In this document: positions 42,594-50,752 of the stretch, piece after piece
Layout of the letters: every line of letters starts with the position of its first letter
Numbering within the stretch: the stretch's first letter is position 1
Source: Amycolatopsis sp. EV170708-02-1
Lineage (GTDB): Bacteria; Actinomycetota; Actinomycetes; Mycobacteriales; Pseudonocardiaceae
Direction of reading: 5' to 3'
Assembly: GCF_022479115.1 (NCBI RefSeq)
Contig: NZ_CP092497.1
Coordinates: forward strand, 7,068,001 to 7,132,000
Length of the DNA stretch: 64,000 nucleotides
Notes under the pieces: model-generated
Database searches by the model: none
The model's input: only the letters and a program-made list of their open reading frames with translations
What the model was told of the DNA's origin: nothing
Program-made: the position numbers and the translations under genes

Positions 42594-42904
42594 TCAGCGC
42601 GGAGGTGCCCGCGCGGGCGCCTGGGGCACCGCACGGGTGATGACGACGGGTTCGCCCTGCTCAGGGACGTGACCCGCGTCGGGGAGGTCGACGGTCTCCG
42701 CTTCGGCGGGAGCGTCGGCGAGGGGAACGGCCTGTCCGCCGTGGAAGGCGGGCAGCGGATGGGTCGCGAAGACGGCGACGGGATCTTCCTTCGCGGCCCG
42801 GCCGTGCCCATGGGGACGGTCGGCGTGACGAAGGCGAAGACGAGCAAGATCAGCAGGAAGAAGACGGAACGGTGCCGTGTCGCGGGGGCACGGTTCGTCG
42901 TCAT
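42594..42904 (-). CDS. Small membrane-anchored or secreted hypothetical protein, frameshifted
   Basis: The N-terminus MTTNRAPATRHRSVFFLLILLVFAFVTPTV is a basic head plus one hydrophobic helix. The frame then breaks at the GGGG run 42812-42815; one added base gives PHGHGRAAKEDPVAVFATHPLPAFHGGQAVPLADAP and so on, ending ARAPPR at a TGA (42594-42596), 103 residues in all. As written the frame instead runs to 42548 with a low-complexity Pro/Ser/Arg tail. It sits 42 bases upstream of the antiporter gene and could be a small partner subunit. No family is recognised. Confidence 0.5.
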
Positions 42905-42996
42905 CTGCCCACCACTTTACCAGTCCTTTATAGAGTCACGGCTCGCGCCGCCGAAGTGGCATCCGGATCACACTGTCCTCTTCGGACGGACGGTGA

Positions 42997-44469
42997 TCAT
43001 CGCCCCGCCCGCAGCTTGACCGGTTCGTCGTCCTCTTCGAGCGGCCCGCCGATGGCGGCATACGTCTCCGGATCCTTCGTCCGCAACACTTCCGCGCGCA
43101 GAAAACCCGCAAGGGCGGCGACGAGCACGAGACCGGGCAGCCCCCAGCGCAACAGGAACGTCCCGGCCGGGCCGAGCAGCAGATCGAAGTTGAGCAGGAT
43201 CAGCGCGAGCACGGCCGACAGCGCGAGAATCGCCAGCGAGGGCGCGATCCAGCGGCGCCAGGCGTTTTCGGCTTGGCGGCGCCGTTTGAAGAAGCCGATC
43301 ACCGAAAGCGAGACCGCGATCATGATCACCACGACGCCGGTGGACGCAGTCGTGCCGAGCCAGGTGAACAGTTCGGTCACCGGGTCGCGGCCCGCGATCG
43401 CGAACAGCGACACGACCACCAGCGCGAGCGCGGTCTGCGTGAGCGAACCGGCCACCGGCGCGCCGGTGCGTTTGCTGGTCTTGGCCAGCGAGCGCGGCAG
43501 CAGCCCTTCCCTGCCGAGGGCGAAGAAATACCGCGCGACGGCGTTGTGGAAGCTCAGCAGCGCCGCGCATTGGCCGGTCACGAACAGCGTGTACGCCACA
43601 TCGGAGAACGTGTCGCCGAGATGTTCGCCCGCCAGGTTGAACAGCAGATCCGGCCCCTGGGCGGCCGCGGTCGTCACGATGACGTCCGGCCCGGCGCCCA
43701 CGGCCAGCGCGAGCGACGAGACGACGTAGAGCACCGCGGTGAGCACGATCGCGGCGAACGTCGCCCGGCCGACCGTGCGGCTGGGTTCCCTGGTCTCCTC
43801 GCCGTAGGTCGCCGCGCCCTCGAAACCGATGAACGCGGCCGCGGAGAACGCGAACACCGCGCCCACACCCGTGGTGAACAGGCTCGACGGCTCCAGCGGG
43901 GCCCAGGAAACGCTGCCGCCGGCCGGATTCGAGAACAACGCGATGTCGACGACCGCGACCACGGCCACTTCGAGGCACAGCGCCACCCCGAGCACCTTGG
44001 CGTTGAGATCCACCCGCAGGACGCCGAGCGCGCCGACGAGAAGCACCATCACCAGCGCGCACAACCACCACGGCGGCGGGGAACCGGTGAGCGTGCCCAG
44101 CCAGGTCGACACCGACCAGCCGAACAGGCCGTAGATGCTGATCTGGATGGCGTTGTAGGAGACCAGCGTGACGAACGCGATCCCGGCGCCGGTGGATTTG
44201 CCGACCCCGTTGGCGACGTACGGGTAGAAGGCGCCCGCGTTGGTGATGTAACGGCTCATCGCCGCGTACCCGACGGCGAACAGCCCCAGGATCGGGGCGA
44301 GCAGGAGGAACGACAGCGGCACCCCGATACTGCCGGTGACCGCGTAGTTCGTCGGGACCCCGCCCGCGATGGCGAAGAGCGGGCCTGCCGCGGCCACCAC
44401 GAAGAACACGATCTGGGCGGCCCCGAGCCGCCGATGACCGAGGCCGCGCCGCGGTCTTTGCGTACCCAT
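42997..44469 (-). CDS. APC family amino acid/polyamine permease
   Basis: A 490-residue transporter with about twelve to thirteen membrane helices. The N-terminal conserved segments LGAAQIVFFVVAAAGPLFAIAGGVPTNYAVTGSIGVPLSF and FAFSAAAFIGFEGAATYGEETREPSRTVGRAT match the amino acid-polyamine-organocation family, the second including the conserved glutamate of the sixth helix. It takes up an amino acid or amine by proton symport; which one cannot be told. The ATG at 44469 follows GGGGGAACGG, and an earlier codon at 44547 is rejected. Single-gene unit. Confidence 0.9.
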   Translation of the reverse strand: MGTQRPRRGLGHRRLGAAQIVFFVVAAAGPLFAIAGGVPTNYAVTGSIGVPLSFLLLAPILGLFAVGYAAMSRYITNAGAFYPYVANGVGKSTGAGIAFVTLVSYNAIQISIYGLFGWSVSTWLGTLTGSPPPWWLCALVMVLLVGALGVLRVDLNAKVLGVALCLEVAVVAVVDIALFSNPAGGSVSWAPLEPSSLFTTGVGAVFAFSAAAFIGFEGAATYGEETREPSRTVGRATFAAIVLTAVLYVVSSLALAVGAGPDVIVTTAAAQGPDLLFNLAGEHLGDTFSDVAYTLFVTGQCAALLSFHNAVARYFFALGREGLLPRSLAKTSKRTGAPVAGSLTQTALALVVVSLFAIAGRDPVTELFTWLGTTASTGVVVIMIAVSLSVIGFFKRRRQAENAWRRWIAPSLAILALSAVLALILLNFDLLLGPAGTFLLRWGLPGLVLVAALAGFLRAEVLRTKDPETYAAIGGPLEEDDEPVKLRAGR

Positions 44470-44657
44470 GAACCCGTTCCCCCGGACGCCGGTTCGGCGA
44501 TAGACGGTCTTGATCTTGCGAAGCCATCCCACCCTAGGGCCGGGCACCCCGGGCAGGTACGTCCGTTCAGGCTAAAAACGGACCTCGGGTCGCAGTGGTC
44601 CGCGCGCTACCGCTACTTTGGCCGTCCCGCACTACAACGCCGGAGGGCGTGCCATTC

Positions 44658-45299
44658 ATGCGTCGGCTGACCTTGGTCGATTCCCTGTTCTTTCTCGCCC
44701 ACGACGAGTTCACCGGAAAACCCGCGCTGCGCCGCACGGGACTCGGCATCGGAATGGCCGGTTCCGCCCTCTGCGATCTCCTCCTCGCCGAGCGGATCAC
44801 CGTGGAACGCAAGCGAATCCGCCCGCTGTCACGACGCGGCCTCGCCCATCCCCCGCTCGACGCGGTGTTCTCGGAAATCCTCCGCGAACGCGAACGGCAC
44901 ACCGTCCGGGAATGGGTCACCCATCTGCGGCACGACCTCAGGGAAACGGTCGCGGACAATCTGCTCGCCGCCGGGGTGATCGACCGCGAGACCGACCGGA
45001 TGCTCATGCGGAAGAATCACCGGTACCCGCCACGGGATCTGCTGATGTCGACGGCCGCGCGCAGCAAGGTGCGGGCGGCCGTCCTCGGCACCGAACAGCC
45101 GGATCCGCATTCGGTCTGCCTGGCCCTGCTGGCCTGGACCATCGGGCTCGACGACTTCTGCGAACCGGAACTCGACCGGGCGGGCCTGCGCGCCTGGGCC
45201 GAGTCCACCCATCGGGAACTTCCGAAGGCGCTCGCCGAGCTGATCTCGGGGGTCGACGCGGTATGCGCCGCCGTCGTCTACACCGGCGACAGGCGGTAA
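44658..45299 (+). CDS. GPP34 (GOLPH3-like) family phosphoprotein
   Basis: A 213-residue actinobacterial member of the GPP34 fold, shared with eukaryotic GOLPH3, which binds phosphatidylinositol phosphate. Seen are LVDSLFFLAHDEFTGKPALRRTGLGIGMAGSALCDLLLAERI at the N-terminus and the central AGVIDRETDRMLMRKNHRYPPRD. Bacterial members are numerous in Streptomyces and relatives; roles in membrane or secondary metabolism are suspected but not established. The ATG follows CGGAGGG eight bases upstream. Ends at a hairpin shared with the convergent secreted-protein gene. Confidence 0.88.
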   Translation: MRRLTLVDSLFFLAHDEFTGKPALRRTGLGIGMAGSALCDLLLAERITVERKRIRPLSRRGLAHPPLDAVFSEILRERERHTVREWVTHLRHDLRETVADNLLAAGVIDRETDRMLMRKNHRYPPRDLLMSTAARSKVRAAVLGTEQPDPHSVCLALLAWTIGLDDFCEPELDRAGLRAWAESTHRELPKALAELISGVDAVCAAVVYTGDRR

Positions 45300-45370
45300 C
45301 CTCGCCGGTTTCCCCTCCCTCGCAAGGAAAACCGAGCAGTCCGCCCGGTGCCTCCTGCCGGCGACCGCGA

Positions 45371-45395
45371 TGGGGCGTTTCGCGACTCCGCCCCA
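45371..45395. terminator. Short hairpin between convergent genes
   Basis: TGGGGCG (45371-45377) and CGCCCCA (45389-45395) pair perfectly around an 11-base loop, 72 bases after the GPP34 stop and 16 bases after the secreted-protein stop read leftward. Confidence 0.5.
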
Positions 45396-45410
45396 CCGCG
45401 CGACCGAGGA

Positions 45411-45791
45411 CTAGCCCGCCGGCACCGAGGACAGGTGCGCCCACGGGTTCGCGGCCTTGAGCCCGGTGAAGGTGAAACTCTGATTCGTGTTCTTGGGGCA
45501 GGCCTTGCGGCTGGTGTCCCAGCGCTTCTCGCTCGGCCAGTAGATCTTGAGCACGATGCAGCGGTTGTCGGCCGCGCTGTCGTAGACCTTGCCCTTGATC
45601 GTGACGGTGTTACCACTGCAGGACGCCCAGAACTCGGTCCACCCGCCAGAGACGACCTCGTTGAACTGGAACTGCCTGCACTTCACTTCCCAGCTGTTGG
45701 TCGTCGCCGCCTGGGCGGGTGCGGCCGCGAACAACGTCCCGAACGCCATCGCCGCACCCACGGCGGCGATGCCGAGCTTCCTGATGTTCAT
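45411..45791 (-). CDS. Small secreted protein with four cysteines
   Basis: A 126-residue protein with a clear signal peptide (MNIRKLGIAAVGAAMAFGTLFAAAPAQA, cut after AQA). The mature part of about 98 residues is rich in Trp, Ser and Thr, with four cysteines (CRQF, ASCSG, NRCIV, RKACP) able to form two disulfides, and reads like a small beta-sandwich. No family is recognised. It is transcribed leftward and stands alone. An extracellular binding or inhibitor role is conceivable but not supported by any motif. Confidence 0.8.
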   Translation of the reverse strand: MNIRKLGIAAVGAAMAFGTLFAAAPAQAATTNSWEVKCRQFQFNEVVSGGWTEFWASCSGNTVTIKGKVYDSAADNRCIVLKIYWPSEKRWDTSRKACPKNTNQSFTFTGLKAANPWAHLSSVPAG

Positions 45792-45936
45792 TCTTCATCC
45801 CCTCAGTAGTGGATCTGACCCGGCGAACCGTGTCAGGCGCCCCCGGCCGCCCGGCGCCGTTTTAGTTCTGGCTGAAACATCGCCAAGACGGACGTTTCGT
45901 GCGTTAATTCCTGCGGGGACCTGGGGAGGGGGAGCT

Positions 45937-46893
45937 GTGCTGCGCGTGCATTTTTCCGGGGAGGACCTTGGCCGCGTCAGGGTCGCGACGAGGCCGGATC
46001 CGCTGTGGGAGACGACGCTGAGCCTGCACCGGCTGCAGCGGGGGGACGGTGGCCTGGCGGTGCGGAAGTGGCGCGGCACCGTCCGTAGCCGCCTCCCGAA
46101 GGCGGCCGGGCCGCTGCTGACGCTTGTCCCGCCCAGCGGGTACTTCCCGGACTTCCTCACCCCGTCCGGCGAAGACCTCGAAGAGCAGCTGGACCTGTTG
46201 TGCGGCACCAAACGCTGCGAGCTGCGCCGGGATCTGGCGATACTGGCGCGCTCCCGGCGGCCGACGCCGTGGGCACGGGATCTGGGTGACGCCAACCCGG
46301 CGGCGCTCGGGGCGCTGACCCGCGCGATCCGGTCCTACCACCATGCGGCGATCGAGCCCGTCTGGAACGACATCCTCGCGTGCTTCGACCGTCAGCGCGC
46401 GAGACAAGCGCGGATTCTGCTCGCGGACGGTGTCGAAGGACTGCTGCGCGGGCTTTCCCCGGCGATGCGGTGGAAAGCACCGGTGCTCGAAGCCGACTAC
46501 CCGGTGCACCAGGACCTCCACCTCGACGGGCGGGGGCTGTTGCTCGTCCCGTCGTACTTCTGCTGGCGGACCGGGGTGACGCTGGTCGAGAACGACCAGG
46601 TGCCGGTGCTCGTCCACCCCATCGAAGGGCACGTTCCCGCGACCGTGCACCCCGACCACGCAACCGCCTTGTCCGTGCTGCTGGGACACACCCGTGCCGC
46701 CGTACTGGAGACGATCGAAGGCGGCGGCCGGACCAGCGATGTCGCTCGCCGCGCGGGGATCTCCATCTCGTCGGCGAGCCAGCACGCCACGGTGCTGCGT
46801 GAAGCGGGTCTCGTGCTCAGCACGCGTGAGGGCAACACCGTGCGACATCACCTCACGCAACTGGGGTCGGCCCTGCTGCGCAAGAATCTTTAA
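45937..46893 (+). CDS. ArsR-type winged-helix regulator with DUF5937 domain
   Basis: A 318-residue actinobacterial regulator. Residues 1 to about 235 form the DUF5937-type domain (VLRVHFSGEDLGRVRVATRPDPLWETTLSLHRLQ ...) and the C-terminal 80 residues an ArsR winged helix (RAAVLETIEGGGRTSDVARRAGISISSASQHATVLREAGLVLSTREGNTVRHHLT). No metal-binding cysteines are visible, so the signal is probably organic. The GTG at 45937 follows GGAGGGGGAG; the frame is open far upstream but runs antisense through the secreted-protein gene. Upstream of the chitosanase gene by about 107 bases. Confidence 0.88.
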   Translation: MLRVHFSGEDLGRVRVATRPDPLWETTLSLHRLQRGDGGLAVRKWRGTVRSRLPKAAGPLLTLVPPSGYFPDFLTPSGEDLEEQLDLLCGTKRCELRRDLAILARSRRPTPWARDLGDANPAALGALTRAIRSYHHAAIEPVWNDILACFDRQRARQARILLADGVEGLLRGLSPAMRWKAPVLEADYPVHQDLHLDGRGLLLVPSYFCWRTGVTLVENDQVPVLVHPIEGHVPATVHPDHATALSVLLGHTRAAVLETIEGGGRTSDVARRAGISISSASQHATVLREAGLVLSTREGNTVRHHLTQLGSALLRKNL

Positions 46894-46974
46894 CCGGATC
46901 TCCCCCTTGCCGGAAACTGTCACCCGTGGTTATCGTATGCGCACGCCGCAGCACCACCCTGACAGAAAATGACA

Positions 46975-46989
46975 ATTTCCTGTGGAAAG
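46975..46989. promoter_or_regulatory. GAAA-N7-TTTC inverted repeat before chitosanase gene
   Basis: In the chitosanase leader the bases near 46963-46980 read GACAGAAAATGACAATTTCC, where GAAA and TTTC are inverted around seven bases. Streptomyces chitosanase genes are controlled by a GAAA/TTTC palindrome bound by the ROK-family repressor CsnR; this may be a related site. Coordinates are approximate. Confidence 0.3.
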
Positions 46990-47000
46990 GGACACCTTTC

Positions 47001-47852
47001 ATGAGTGACACCCTGCGGCCCGCGATGCGTCGTGCTCTCGGCGCGGTCTCCGTTCTCGCCCTCGCCGTTTCCGGCCCCGTCGCGATCTCCTCGCTCGCGT
47101 CCGCGGCGCCCGTCCCGGCGTCGGCGTCGATCTTCGCTTCCGGTGGCGATCTCGCCTCGCCGGAGAAGAAGGAGATCGCGATGCAGATCGTCTCCAGTGC
47201 GGAAAACTCTTCCCTGGACTGGAAAGCGCAGTACTCCTACATCGAGGACATCGGCGACGGGCGCGGGTACACCGCCGGCATCATCGGGTTCTGCTCCGGT
47301 ACCGGGGACATGCTGGAGCTCGTCGAGCGCTATACGAACTCGGTCCCGGACAACCCGCTCGCGGAATACCTCCCGGCGCTGCGCAAGGTCGACGGCACCG
47401 ATTCGCACGAAGGGCTCGGCAGCGGTTTCGAAAACGCGTGGCGGGAGGCCGCCGGTCGCGAGGACTTCCAGGCCGCGCAGAACAGCGAACGCGATCGCGT
47501 CTATTTCGACCCGTCGGTGAATCAGGCGAAATCGGACGGTTTGGGCGCACTGGGACAATTCATCTACTACGACGCCATCGTGATGCACGGCCCGGGCACC
47601 AGCCAGGACAGCTTCGGCGGGATCCGCTCGGCCGCGCTCCAGCAGGCGAAGCCGCCCGCGCAGGGTGGCGACGAGACGGCGTACCTCAAGGCGTTCCTCG
47701 ACGCGCGGCGCGTGGTCATGAAGCAGGAAGAGGCGCACGCGGACACCTCGCGGATCGACACCGCCCAGCTGGTGTGGCTCAACGACGGCAATCTCGACCT
47801 GCACACCCCGCTGAAGTGGGCGGTCTACGGGGACCCGTACGAGATCGGCTAG
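47001..47852 (+). CDS. csn: Chitosanase, glycoside hydrolase family 46
   Basis: A 283-residue secreted enzyme. The signal peptide ends near SLASAAP (35-38). The GH46 catalytic residues are visible: Glu68 in SSAENSSLDW and Asp86 in IEDIGDGRGYTAG, with the same 18-residue spacing as Glu22 and Asp40 of Streptomyces N174 chitosanase. Other conserved parts are GIIGFCSGTGDMLELVERY and the C-terminal WAVYGDPYEIG. It cuts chitosan internally with inversion. ATG at 47001; an earlier in-frame start at 46926 would cover the promoter. Converges on the PHP gene across an IS-disrupted hairpin. Confidence 0.95.
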   Translation: MSDTLRPAMRRALGAVSVLALAVSGPVAISSLASAAPVPASASIFASGGDLASPEKKEIAMQIVSSAENSSLDWKAQYSYIEDIGDGRGYTAGIIGFCSGTGDMLELVERYTNSVPDNPLAEYLPALRKVDGTDSHEGLGSGFENAWREAAGREDFQAAQNSERDRVYFDPSVNQAKSDGLGALGQFIYYDAIVMHGPGTSQDSFGGIRSAALQQAKPPAQGGDETAYLKAFLDARRVVMKQEEAHADTSRIDTAQLVWLNDGNLDLHTPLKWAVYGDPYEIG

Positions 47853-47870
47853 CGCACCACACGCTTCCGG

Positions 47871-47902
47871 CCTCGTGAGTGGCAAGGACGGTTCTAACCG
47901 TC
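47871..47902. repeat. Left part of a CGTGAGTGG-family hairpin, cut by an insertion sequence
   Basis: CCTCGTGAGTGGCAAGGACG and the following bases are the left arm and centre of the same hairpin family found at 24825-24880 and 61763-61810. The last 16 bases (47887-47902, GACGGTTCTAACCGTC) are repeated exactly at 49214-49229 on the other side of the element. Confidence 0.85.
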
Positions 47903-49213
47903 TGTCTGAGTTCAGGACATGTCGGACAGTTGATGTTTCAGGACCTCACGGACACTGACCGGCCTGTCGGTGTGGTGACCAGGGCTTTCGTGGTGATCAT
48001 GCGACGATGGGCAGTACAGGGTTTTCGATGGATCCTGAGTTCGTCGCCGCGGTCGCTCGGGCGGCCGCGGGCGAGAAGGTCAACGTGGCGCAGTTCTGCC
48101 GCGAGCACGGGGTGTCCCGGGACACGTTCTATCGGTATGTGACCCGGGTCCGGAACGAGGCGGCGAACGGGTTCATCCGCCGCAGCACCGCCCCGCACCA
48201 CCGTCCCACCGCGTTCGGGGCGGAGGTGGTCGAGGCGGTGCTGCGGGCCCGCAAGGAACTCGCGGACGAGGGCTGGGACAACGGGCCGATCTCGATCCGC
48301 TGGCGGCTGGAGAAGGCCGGGTTCATACCGTTGCCGTCGAAGTCGGCGATCTACCGGATCCTGCGCGAGCACGGCCAGATCGAACCGGAGCCCCGCAAGA
48401 GACCCCGCACGAGACGCCGGTTCGAGTACTCCGACCCGAACGGGTGCTGGCAGATCGACGGCATGGAGTACTACCTGGCCGACGGCCAGAAGGTCTGCAT
48501 CATCCAGATCCTCGACGACCACTCCCGCCTCGACGTCGGCTCCTACGCCGCGAGCAGTGAGAACGGCACCGACACCTGGGCCGCGCTGCAACAGGCCTTC
48601 GCCGGCCACGGTCTACCGGTCAAAGTGTTGTCCGACAACGGATTGGCTTTCTCCGGAAAACACCGTGGGCAGATGGTCGAACTCGAACGCCACCTCGCCG
48701 AACACGGCGTCACCGCCATCGCCTCCAGGCCCTATCGCCCGCAAACCTGCGGCAAGAACGAACGCGTCCACCGAACCCTGCGGAAATGGCTCGCCGCCCG
48801 CCCACCGGCCGAGAACCTTGCCGTCCTGCAACAGCTTCTCGAGGACTACCGCCACATCTACAACAACCACCGGCGCCACCAAAGCCTCGACGGCCACACC
48901 CCACGGCAACGCTACGACGCCAGCCCCAAAGCCACCCCCGCCACCGGCCGCGAAGCCCCCAGCGGCCGCACTCAACGCACCGTCTCAGCCACCGGCGTCA
49001 TCGCCTTCTCTGGCTGCTCCATCGTCCTGGGCCGAAACTGGACCGGACACACAGCCACCGTGTTCTGGCAAGGCGACCGCGTCACCATCATGATCGGCGA
49101 CACCATCGCCCGCCAGCTCACCCTCAACCGAGCAGTACGCTACCAACCACTCAACAACAAACTGTCCGACAAGTCCTGAAACACATCTGTCCGTGAGGTC
49201 CTGAAACAGCACA
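47903..49213 (+). mobile_element. IS481-like insertion sequence, 1311 bases, complete
   Basis: The element runs from TGTCTGAG to CAGCACA and is flanked by 16-base direct repeats (47887-47902 and 49214-49229). Because the target is itself palindromic, the true duplication could be shorter. The ends are compound: on the left a type-A repeat (47911-47929) precedes a type-B repeat (47936-47953); on the right B (49189-49206) is outermost and A (49162-49181) inner. The B copies are exact inverted repeats over 18 bases and the A copies differ at one base. One intact transposase gene lies inside, so it may be active. Confidence 0.88.
48007..49179 (+). CDS. IS481/IS3-type DDE transposase (integrase core)
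   Basis: A 390-residue transposase: N-terminal helix-turn-helix (VNVAQFCREHGVSRDTFYRYV), a second basic helical region, and an RNase H-like rve domain with Asp151 (WQIDGMEYY), Asp210 (VLSDNGLAF) and Glu252 (QTCGKNERVHRTLRKW). A C-terminal extension of about 90 residues ends in a small beta domain. It catalyses cut or copy of the surrounding element. The ATG at 48007 or 48028 could start translation. Its last codons are part of the inner right terminal repeat. Single reading frame, no frameshift needed. Confidence 0.92.
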   Translation: MGSTGFSMDPEFVAAVARAAAGEKVNVAQFCREHGVSRDTFYRYVTRVRNEAANGFIRRSTAPHHRPTAFGAEVVEAVLRARKELADEGWDNGPISIRWRLEKAGFIPLPSKSAIYRILREHGQIEPEPRKRPRTRRRFEYSDPNGCWQIDGMEYYLADGQKVCIIQILDDHSRLDVGSYAASSENGTDTWAALQQAFAGHGLPVKVLSDNGLAFSGKHRGQMVELERHLAEHGVTAIASRPYRPQTCGKNERVHRTLRKWLAARPPAENLAVLQQLLEDYRHIYNNHRRHQSLDGHTPRQRYDASPKATPATGREAPSGRTQRTVSATGVIAFSGCSIVLGRNWTGHTATVFWQGDRVTIMIGDTIARQLTLNRAVRYQPLNNKLSDKS

Positions 49214-49245
49214 GACGGTTCTAACCGTCCTCACCACTCACGAGG
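49214..49245. repeat. Right part of the interrupted CGTGAGTGG-family hairpin
   Basis: The right arm (to CCACTCACGAGG) completes the hairpin begun at 47871. Compared with the left arm it has two changes (GTGGTGAGG read in complement versus GTGGCAAGG on the left), so the arms no longer match perfectly. It also supplies the TGA stop of the PHP gene. Confidence 0.8.
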
Positions 49246-50230
49246 CCAGCAGCTCCTTGGCGGTCCGCGTGTTGATCACCCGGTCCGGCCCGATCCCCAG
49301 CTCGTTGGCCCGCGCGCAGCCGAAGACCAGCCAGTCCAGCTGGCCGGGGGCGTGCGCGTCGCTGTCGATCGCGAAGTCGCAGCCCAGGTCCACGGCCAGG
49401 TTCAGCAGCCGCGTCGGCGGATCCCGGCGCTCGGGGCGCGAGTTGATCTCGACGGCGACGCCGTTGTCGCGGCACGCGGTGAACACCGCCTCCGCGTCGA
49501 ACTCCGACTCGGGCCGCTTCCCTCGGCCGCCCATCACCAGCCGCCCGGTGCAATGTCCGAGCACGCGGACCAGCGGATGCTGCACGGCGGCGATCATCCG
49601 CGGCGTCATCTCCTTCGCGGGCATCCGCAGTTTCGAGTGGACGCTCGCGACGACGAAGTCCAGCCGCTCCAGCAGCTCTTCCTCTTGGTCGAGCGTGCCG
49701 TCCAGGTGGATGTCGACCTCGATACCGTGCAGGATCCGGAACGGCGCCATGGTCTCGTTCAGTTCCGCGACGACGTCCATCTGACGGCGCAGCCGCTCGG
49801 GTGAGAGTCCGTTCGCGACGGTCAGCCGCGGCGAGTGGTCGGTCAGCACCATCCATTCGTGGCCGAGCGCACGGGCGGCCTCGGCCATCTCCTCGATCGG
49901 GCTCCCGCCGTCGGACCAGTCCGAATGGGTGTGGCAGTCGCCGCGCAGGGCCGCCCGCATCGCGCCGCCGTCGGGCAGCTTCGGCTCACCGATCTTCTCG
50001 AAGTACGCGGGGCGACGGCCGGCGAGGACGTCTTCGACGACGGCCGCGGTCGCCTTGCCGATATTCGGCAACGCGGTCAAGGTGCCCGCCGCGGCGCGTT
50101 TGCGCAGGTCGTCCGGCTCGACCTTGGCGATCACCGAGGCCGCCTGCCGGAACGCCCGCACCCGGTAGGTCGGCTCGCCCGCGCGCTCCAGCCGGAACGC
50201 GATCTCCCTCAACGCCTGCGCCGGTTCCAT
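49238..50230 (-). CDS. PHP domain-containing protein (PolX/histidinol-phosphatase-like)
   Basis: A 330-residue protein with an N-terminal helix-hairpin-helix region (AFRQAASVIAKVEPDDLRKRAAAGTLTALPNIGKATAAVVED) and a C-terminal PHP metal-hydrolase domain: DCHTHSDWSDGG, LTDHSPR, HGIEVDIHLDG, VASVHSKL, HCTGR and DSDAHAPGQL give the nine usual metal ligands. It resembles bacterial PolX without the polymerase domain, so a DNA 3' phosphatase, exonuclease or AP-endonuclease role is likely. Stop codon lies in the hairpin next to the insertion sequence, which has therefore landed seven bases past its coding end region without harming it. Confidence 0.9.
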   Translation of the reverse strand: MEPAQALREIAFRLERAGEPTYRVRAFRQAASVIAKVEPDDLRKRAAAGTLTALPNIGKATAAVVEDVLAGRRPAYFEKIGEPKLPDGGAMRAALRGDCHTHSDWSDGGSPIEEMAEAARALGHEWMVLTDHSPRLTVANGLSPERLRRQMDVVAELNETMAPFRILHGIEVDIHLDGTLDQEEELLERLDFVVASVHSKLRMPAKEMTPRMIAAVQHPLVRVLGHCTGRLVMGGRGKRPESEFDAEAVFTACRDNGVAVEINSRPERRDPPTRLLNLAVDLGCDFAIDSDAHAPGQLDWLVFGCARANELGIGPDRVINTRTAKELLAS

Positions 50231-50248
50231 GCCTACCTGTCTACCCCG

Positions 50249-50752
50249 TCAGCGGCGAAGAGGCAGCTCATGCAGCGTGACGTCGCGCAACTCGCCGTCG
50301 CGGATCTCGGCGGTCTGATAGGTGCAGAACGGCTGCCGCCGCCGGTCGGTCGGCGAGCCGGGGTTCAGCAGCCGCAGCCCGTTCGGCGTGACGGTGTCCC
50401 AGGGGATGTGGCTGTGCCCGAACACGAGGACGTCGAGGTCCGGGAACTGTTCGTCGCAGCGCCGCTCGCGTCCTTGTTTGCCGCCGGTTTCGTGGATGAC
50501 CGCCAGGCGGACGCCGTCGAGGTCCGCCCGCGCGATCTCGGGGAGCCGCGCCCGCAGGTCCGCGTCGTCGTTGTTGCCGTAGACCCCGATGAGCCGCCCG
50601 CTCCGAGCCTCGAGTTCGTCCAGCAGGGCCACCTCGACCCAGTCGCCGGCGTGGACGACGACGTCCGCCTCGCCGACCTCGCGCCAGACCTGATCCGGCA
50701 GCGCCTTCGCGCGCAGCGGCAGATGGGTGTCGGCGATCAGCAGAAGCCGCAT
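50249..50752 (-). CDS. Metallophosphoesterase (YfcE/MJ0936 type)
   Basis: A 167-residue calcineurin-like phosphodiesterase with the complete two-metal signature: LIADTHLP, HAGDWVEV, GNNDD, VIHETGGKQG (usually VTHG) and VFGHSHIPWD. Proteins of this size hydrolyse small phosphodiesters such as bis-pNPP or cyclic nucleotides in vitro. The ATG overlaps the GntR gene stop by one base (TGATG), so it is co-transcribed with that regulator. Physiological substrate unknown. Confidence 0.9.
   Translation of the reverse strand: MRLLLIADTHLPLRAKALPDQVWREVGEADVVVHAGDWVEVALLDELEARSGRLIGVYGNNDDADLRARLPEIARADLDGVRLAVIHETGGKQGRERRCDEQFPDLDVLVFGHSHIPWDTVTPNGLRLLNPGSPTDRRRQPFCTYQTAEIRDGELRDVTLHELPLRR

Noticed and set aside
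47903..49213. Genomic island or prophage border
   Set aside because: Only one insertion sequence is present; there is no tRNA, integrase of the tyrosine type or compositional change around it.
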